Shown here piece after piece: positions 59,091 to 64,000 of a stretch of 64,000 nt of DNA. Source of the DNA: Capsicum annuum (Eukaryota; Streptophyta; Magnoliopsida; Solanales; Solanaceae); assembly GCF_002878395.1 (NCBI RefSeq), contig NW_025857520.1, positions 236,481-300,480 of the forward strand, in the 5' to 3' direction. The notes beneath the pieces were generated by a model. It saw only the letters and a program-made list of their open reading frames with translations, was not told where the DNA came from and did no database searches. Each line of letters opens with the position of its first letter. The first letter of the stretch is position 1. The translations under genes and the position numbers were made by a program.

Positions 59091-59598
59091 GCATCTTAGG
59101 AATGTCCTCATTCCCCTTTTTATAATTTTTTAGCGCATTGGGGATAATGCACTATCATTTAGTTAGGGGTGAGGTATGCTATAGCTATCATAGGTTTGTT
59201 TTGTCGTGCTTCTTTTCATATCGGTCGTGGTATGGTTGTAGAACTAGCATCTCTAAGTTAAAATTTGTATTGTATCTTTTTTTTTCATATTGTGTTGTGC
59301 TTTTGTGTCATTAGGAGATTTTTAAGTATTTAGGGAAGTTCTCATGTTTTTGATTGATTTTTGATAAAAATAATACCCCTCCAGTATTTTATTTTTGAAT
59401 TATGTGAATGTATATATGTGTGAGCGTTGTGGATCGTGTTATGGCATAAGGATAAAGGATATAATAATTCGAGCTAACAATTGAATGAACTAGATGGGTA
59501 GAAGCTTGTGAAATTTATTATGTACCATGTATGTTCGAGATGTTACTTCGTTCATTTTGTGTGATAAATCTAGAACATTCCTGGTTAGTCTTGCCTAG
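59091..59598 (+). other. Athila/Tat-like 3' region, before inserted LTR
   Basis: Non-coding sequence after the envelope-like region, with 'gcgcattggggataatgcact' (59130-59150), a phrase of a type that commonly precedes the 3' LTR in this group. The 3' LTR itself is not in the window; a gypsy LTR starts at 59599. Confidence 0.5.
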
Positions 59599-61476
59599 TG
59601 TAACACGTAGAGTTTTTAGCCCTTGATAATGTCTAAAAAACTTTATCCTCATTGTCCTTATTACGATTCACCTTGGGAGTCACAGGTTATCATTATGAGT
59701 CATAAGGACCCTAATCATAGCCTAATTAGTGTGTGTGGCTAAGTTTTCTATTTTGAGTATGAGTGGCTCCCAACAAGTCTTAGACTCATAATGAGTTGTA
59801 GTATTCCAATTGTATGGAAACCATTGTACTAACATAGGTTCCCATTGTGACTATGATAAGTATGTTACAAGTCATAAGGACTTCATATGAGTTGTATGGT
59901 TTGCCATATAACTAGACAAACATGGGGTATCCCTAGACAATGTATGGAATATGACTGGACTAAACGAGTTGTAGGATATCCCTATGAGTCATGAGGTCAC
60001 CTATAGTGACTAGGTGTAGGCTTAGAGTCTATTAATTAAGCACATCTTGGTAATTTCCCTCTTTCCCCACTTATACCCCATGACTAAAGGCCTCTTTGGG
60101 ACTTCATGAACTTATGATTCCCAATCAAAACACTTTCTCAAACTCTTTAAAATTCCCTAAAGAAATATAGTTAGGGTTTCAAATAAGTTGGTCAACTAAG
60201 GGCTCAAGAGTTGATTTCTCTCCATAAAATTTAAAGTTTCAGGAATGTTACTCTTGCCTAATCCTCAATTTATGAAATTCATGTATTTAAATAGTTTAAT
60301 TGGATGGTTTTTAATGTGGGTTTTCAACATGGGTTGAAGGTTTTGAATAATTGTTGCTTATATGGTGTTTTATGTTTACATATGCAATGGTTATGTCTTA
60401 AATGGTGGGTTTGAATTCAATTTGATGCATGGGCACAACGAATAAACTAGGCGATTGTTATTTCATCAAATTTTGTGAATATTGATAGTTAAATTTATAA
60501 TAACCCCAACCCAAATTCGTGAAAATGGTTTTGAGTATGAGTAAAAATTGTATTGAACTATTTTTGGACAATTTCTTTATATATGAGGTTATTAAAACAT
60601 GTGGTTTGATTTGATAAACTATTGGAGTCATTTTCCTAAGTTAATGGAATTTTGATGGCATGATGATGTTATATATCTTGTGTAGTTGGTAAGCTGATAC
60701 CAACAGTGTATCCTTAAATGTTTATTATGGTCTAATAAATTGGGAATGTGTGACAAATGTTTTAACTGGGCTTTAATGAGTATTATGTAGCTGAGTCATG
60801 AAAGTGGAGGTCCAAATGACCAATACTGGAAAGTGCATTAGCTGACGCGGGGGTCTGAATGATCAGGTGGTTCGAGTCCTCCTTATACTATGTTTGAGAG
60901 GTTTGATTTCCCCATATTATATATTATGATTGGGGGCTTAAGTCACCTTGGTATGTTGGGCGGTTTAAGTCCCCTATGGTACATAAGTTCATCCTATGGT
61001 TTATGCATCTACACGCACTGGGGCAGTTTCTGCTGGGGAAGAGCTGGACCCATAAAGTCTGTCGGAGCCTTCTCATGTTATGATGGTTGAGCTACACAAT
61101 CCAGGTTAAAGTTTTACAGTGCATGCTAAGCCTTGTTCCTTTCCCCAATATATTACTTATGTATGTATATGCTGATGTTCATATGGTTTTGAAAAGGATT
61201 TGACTTGGGTTATTTTATCCCCTATCTAAGTTAAAAGCTAGTTCTTAACCCACTAATTATCTCCGGATGCTGTACCCCACGCGATGCAGGCACCAGAGGT
61301 ACTTTTACTTTTCCTACACAATTATAGGTGGATCGGCTTGGTTTATCATTCGTTGTAGGTGAAGTAGTGATCTTCCATTCTGCATAACTTAGACATGCAC
61401 CATACTATCCCCCAAGCCTATATTAAAAGTCGAGTAAAGTCCTAAATTGATCCTAACTTGAATGTTCGAAAACTAA
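59599..61476 (+). repeat. Chromovirus-like LTR, truncated at its 3' end
   Basis: Starts TGTAACACGTAG. The phrase 'gagctggacccat' near 61040 and 'ggttgagctacacaatccagg' near 61085 are shared, in complement, with the LTR at 30853 (31460-31530), so it is a relative of that chromovirus LTR. It carries iterated 'tatgagtcataaggac' words at 59640-60010. Its last part is missing because a new LTR (TGTAATACCCCG) begins at 61477. Confidence 0.7.
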
Positions 61477-62430
61477 TGTAATACCCCGAAAAATCTACAC
61501 CAGTATTAGAGCTATGTACCAAGCTCATGCAGAGTATATCATGGTTGTTTTATAGTTTTATGAGTAATTTACATGTATATTAAGGCTTCAAATAACTCCC
61601 AACCATCAGACGAATCAAAATATTCCTTACCGATTGAATTCTTGAGAAGGATATTGGTATAGTCAACTTCAAACAAGCATATCTCTCATTATACGTGGAA
61701 TTTTTGAGCTCATGACCTATCAACGGATAGATAAGTGAAATACATTTCAAATGATAGAAATTTTACCTAAATCCAATATCGAAGAAAAGAATTATTCCTA
61801 TTTTACTACAGCATATCAGTCTGGAAACTGTGTAATGACATTCGTGGTAGCTTACCACATTTGTGACGTCCTACCACGAAGGTCATCAGCCTTAGGCAGA
61901 AACCAGATCCTAAGTGACGACATTCTTGGTAGCTTACCATATTTTTTATGCCCTATCACGAAGGTCATCAGCCTTTGACAGAATCCAACTCCTTTGTGAC
62001 GACATTCGTGGTAGCTTACCACATTTGTGATGCCCTACCATGAAGGTCGTCAGCCTTATGAAGAGACCAGCTTTTAAGTGACAAAATTCATGGTAGCTTA
62101 CCACATTTGTGATGCCCTACCATGAAGGTTGTCAGACTTAGGCAGAAACCATCAATTCCAGCTTTTGTATGATGAAATTTTTTACGACTTACCACATTTT
62201 TTATGCTTGTCACAAATGTCGCCAGCCATTATTTTCAGCTACTGGGAATTTATTTCATAAGGTTATTTTGGTCTTTTTCCTTCACTTCCCACGACTTATA
62301 ACCCTCAAGGAACATATTATCTTCCATTCCCTAGGAATTAACAAAGGAATTGTGCATGGGTGTGTTACGCTCCACATTTATGTACAGTAGTCTATGAGAT
62401 GTTTGAGGAAAAGTTCCCTTTCTTCAGTAT
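61477..62430 (+). repeat. 5' LTR region of Tekay-like element extending past window
   Basis: Starts TGTAATACCCCGAAAAATC at 61477, the common start of this LTR type. It contains the 82-bp tandem repeats (61838-62245). No clear LTR end or primer site is visible before gag sequence begins near 62440, so the end of the LTR, the primer site and the gag start appear to be deleted. Confidence 0.65.
61838..62245 (+). repeat. Tandem repeat of 82 bp, five units
   Basis: Units start at 61838, 61920, 62002, 62084 and 62175 (spacing 82, 82, 82, 91). Each contains 'acattcgtggtagcttacca' followed by 'catttgtgatgccctacca' and 'gaaggtcgtcagcctta', so each unit holds a short inverted pair (TCGTGGTAG / CTACCACGA). 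Confidence 0.88.
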
Positions 62431-62439
62431 TCAGAAACC

Positions 62440-63140
62440 AGCCAGCTCTTCAGCCTAAAGATCCTTCGGTGAACATGTTTCCCATACAGAGTTTAGAGCT
62501 ACATTCACCATACTTGCTCAGTCTGTGGCTGCCCAAAATGAAAGGCCACTAGCTAGTCCGGCAAATCTAGTGGCAAATTCCACAGCAGCTAGGATTTGGG
62601 ACTTCACTCGAATGAACCCTCCATCTTTCCATGGGTCCAAGTCTGATAAAGACCCTCTGGATTTTATTGACCATGTTCAGAAGGTCATTGACATCATGGA
62701 TATTACTTCTGTTTAGAGTGTTGAGTTAGCCGTATATCATTTGTAAGATGTCGCTCACACTTGGTACAAATAGTGAAAGTTCTAGAGGGTAGATAAGGTA
62801 GGTCCCATTGGGTGGGAGGAATTTTTCATGGCTTTCTTAGACAAAATTTTTCCCGAAGAGCTGAGGGAAGCCAAATTTCTTGAGTTCATCAAACTCAGGC
62901 ACGAAAATATGACGGTTAGGGAGTATTCTCTCAGATTTACTCAGCTAGCTAGGTATGCCCCTTATGTGGTTGCAGACAATAGGGATAAAATAAGCAAGTT
63001 CATATCAGGGGTGAACGATAGTGTGGTGAATGAGTGTAGATATACGATGCCAAACAGTGATATGACCTTAGCTAGACACATGACCCATGCTCAACAGATA
63101 GAGGAGCAAAAGGTTAGGACTAGAGAGCGGTAGAACAAGA
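62440..63140 (+). pseudogene. Ty3/gypsy gag (Tekay-like) remnant
   Basis: The N-terminal segment HVSHTEFRATFTILAQSVAA (about 62470-62530) and the open frame 62525-62716 (NSTAARIWDFTRMNPPSF, GSKSDKDPLDFIDHVQKV) are typical. A stop (TAG) at 62714 is followed by VELAVYHL and AHTWYK, then the open frame 62828-63133: AFLDKIFPEELREAKFLEFI, TVREYSLRFTQLARYAP and the SKFISGVNDSVVNEC region, and the YT.MPNSDMTLARHMTHAQQI segment. In-frame with the upstream blocks, so it is interrupted by a few stops only. It is the best-preserved gag in the window. Confidence 0.9.
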
Positions 63141-63560
63141 GAGCAAAATCAGTCAGTTTCAGTTTTGCTCAGCCTAAATCAAAGGGAGGAAATCGTTCGT
63201 AGTTTCACCCTAAGTCAGCAGTTCCAACCCCTTCCTCCACTAGTGCCAAAGTTTAAGAACAGCAACAGAGATAGAACACTAGGCTTTAAATCTCAGAGCA
63301 GTGTTAGCAGTGCTCTCACTTATCCTCAGTATCATACCTACGATAAGCACCATCAGGGTATGTGTAGAGTGGTTCAAGGTATTTGTTTTGTTTGAGGCAA
63401 GCCAGGTCACTGAGTCAGGGACTGTCCTCAGACAGGACCTCAGGGTCAGCAGAATCATGTCACAGCCCGGTCCGATCGCCCGAACCTGCGGGGTACCACC
63501 TCCAGTCCTACTAGTAGACAACAGCCAAATAGAATCTGTGGTCTTCAGACCTAACAAGAT
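63141..63560 (+). pseudogene. Gypsy zinc knuckle and linker
   Basis: Basic and Ser/Pro-rich linker, then a knuckle at about 63385-63430 that reads C-F-V-stop-G-K-P-G-H-stop-V-R-D-C: the first Cys, His and last Cys are kept, while the second Cys is a TGA. The segment after it is Gln/Pro/Arg-rich. Confidence 0.8.
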
Positions 63561-64000
63561 CAGGAAAATTCGCTTGATGTTGTTACTGGTACGTTACAAA
63601 TTTTCCATGTTCATGTTTATGCTTTGCTAGACCCAGGTGCATCCTTCTCTTTTGTCACTCTATACATAACAAGCGATTTTTGAATCAGTTCTAAAATTTT
63701 AGTAGAGCCCTTTTTAGTCTTTACCCCAGTGTGTAAAACTATCATCGCTCGGAGGGTATATAGGAACTGCCCAATTATGATATTTCAGAAATCAACGTCA
63801 GTAGATTTAGTCGTGTTAGAGATAACTGATTATAATGTCATTTTCGGCATGGATTGGCTTCATTCCTGCTATGCCATAGTCAACTACAAAAACAAGATAG
63901 TTCAGTTTTAATTCTTGAATGAGCCCGTCCTAGAGTGGAAGGGTAGCACTTCGTCTTTCAGGGGTTAGCTTGTTTCCTACGTTCGGGCAAGGAAAATGAT
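63561..64000 (+). pseudogene. Gypsy aspartic protease remnant, runs off window
   Basis: The active-site block is LLDPGASFSFVT (near 63628-63663), where D-P-G is the usual wording in this lineage. The open frame 63729-63911 encodes RRVYRNCPIMIFQKSTSVDL and VVLEITDYNVIFGMDWLHSC, then a TAA and continuing NEPVLEWKGSTS and VRARKM to the window end. The RT and integrase would lie beyond position 64000. Confidence 0.88.

Noticed and set aside
61838..62245. Evenly spaced repeats considered as a CRISPR array
   Set aside because: Units are contiguous at 82 bp without distinct spacers, and the context is a plant LTR.
63279..63630. Overlapping plus- and minus-strand ORFs of 92-109 codons
   Set aside because: Out of frame with, or antisense to, the gag-protease linker and zinc knuckle; composition bias explains their length.
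1..64000. A new defence, toxin or metabolic gene system
   Set aside because: Every protein-like segment I can recognise is a retrotransposon component, or the rRNA relic; no host-type gene with introns, and no cluster, was found.

Overview
This window looks like repeat-rich, heterochromatic DNA from a plant nuclear genome. It is AT-rich and is made almost entirely of old LTR retrotransposons inserted into one another. The protein remnants are most like elements familiar from nightshade genomes (tomato, potato, pepper, tobacco), so Solanaceae is my best guess, but this rests on recognition and was not searched. I see no intact host gene, tRNA or CRISPR array, and no element that could still code for its own transposition. 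Nearly every reading frame is broken by stops, many of the TAG/TAA/TGA kind that C-to-T decay of methylated DNA produces.

Layout. 1-2613: minus-strand LTR of a Ty3/gypsy Tekay-like family (family A), cut by the window start. 2614-8282 and 10787-about 11455: DNA with no retrotransposon signature that resembles plant mitochondrial DNA; it carries a clear minus-strand piece of the 3' end of an organellar large-subunit rRNA gene (about 4008-4165). These two blocks are split by a plus-strand family A solo LTR (8288-10781) with a near-perfect 5-bp target duplication. About 11456-26690: a Ty1/copia element (plus) whose reverse transcriptase is interrupted by a complete but dead 10.07-kb Tekay-like chromovirus (13864-23930; two about 2.5-kb LTRs, Met-tRNA-type primer site, gag, protease, RT, RNase H, integrase, chromodomain-like tail, polypurine tract). 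26691-28097: AT-rich, unassigned, with a 57-bp tandem repeat. 28098-38692: minus-strand fragments: a family A LTR end, an Athila/Tat-like gag with primer site and LTR stub, a 5'-truncated chromovirus (30853-35197), and two further LTRs.

38693-46068: a minus-strand Athila/Tat-like element with both LTRs, primer site, gag and protease but no RT or integrase. 46069-48510: plus-strand gypsy gag-protease fragment. 48511-59598: a plus-strand Athila/Tat-like element with LTR, Asp-tRNA-type primer site, gag, protease, again no RT or integrase, and a long decayed envelope-like region ('putative plant transposon protein'), which is interrupted by a 2955-bp family A solo LTR flanked by a perfect GCTAG duplication (53928-56892). 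59599-61476: another gypsy LTR inserted in that element, itself cut by a newer chromovirus (61477 to past the window end; LTR with 82-bp tandem repeats, gag, zinc knuckle, protease).

The genes do not work together as a host pathway; they are independent copies of the same replication cassette. The points most worth following are two opposite-strand Athila-like elements lacking pol at the same structural place, a mitochondrial rRNA fragment trapped between inverted LTRs, and unrelated LTR families that each carry their own iterated GC-rich or palindromic motif. I did not find evidence for a new host defence or metabolic system.
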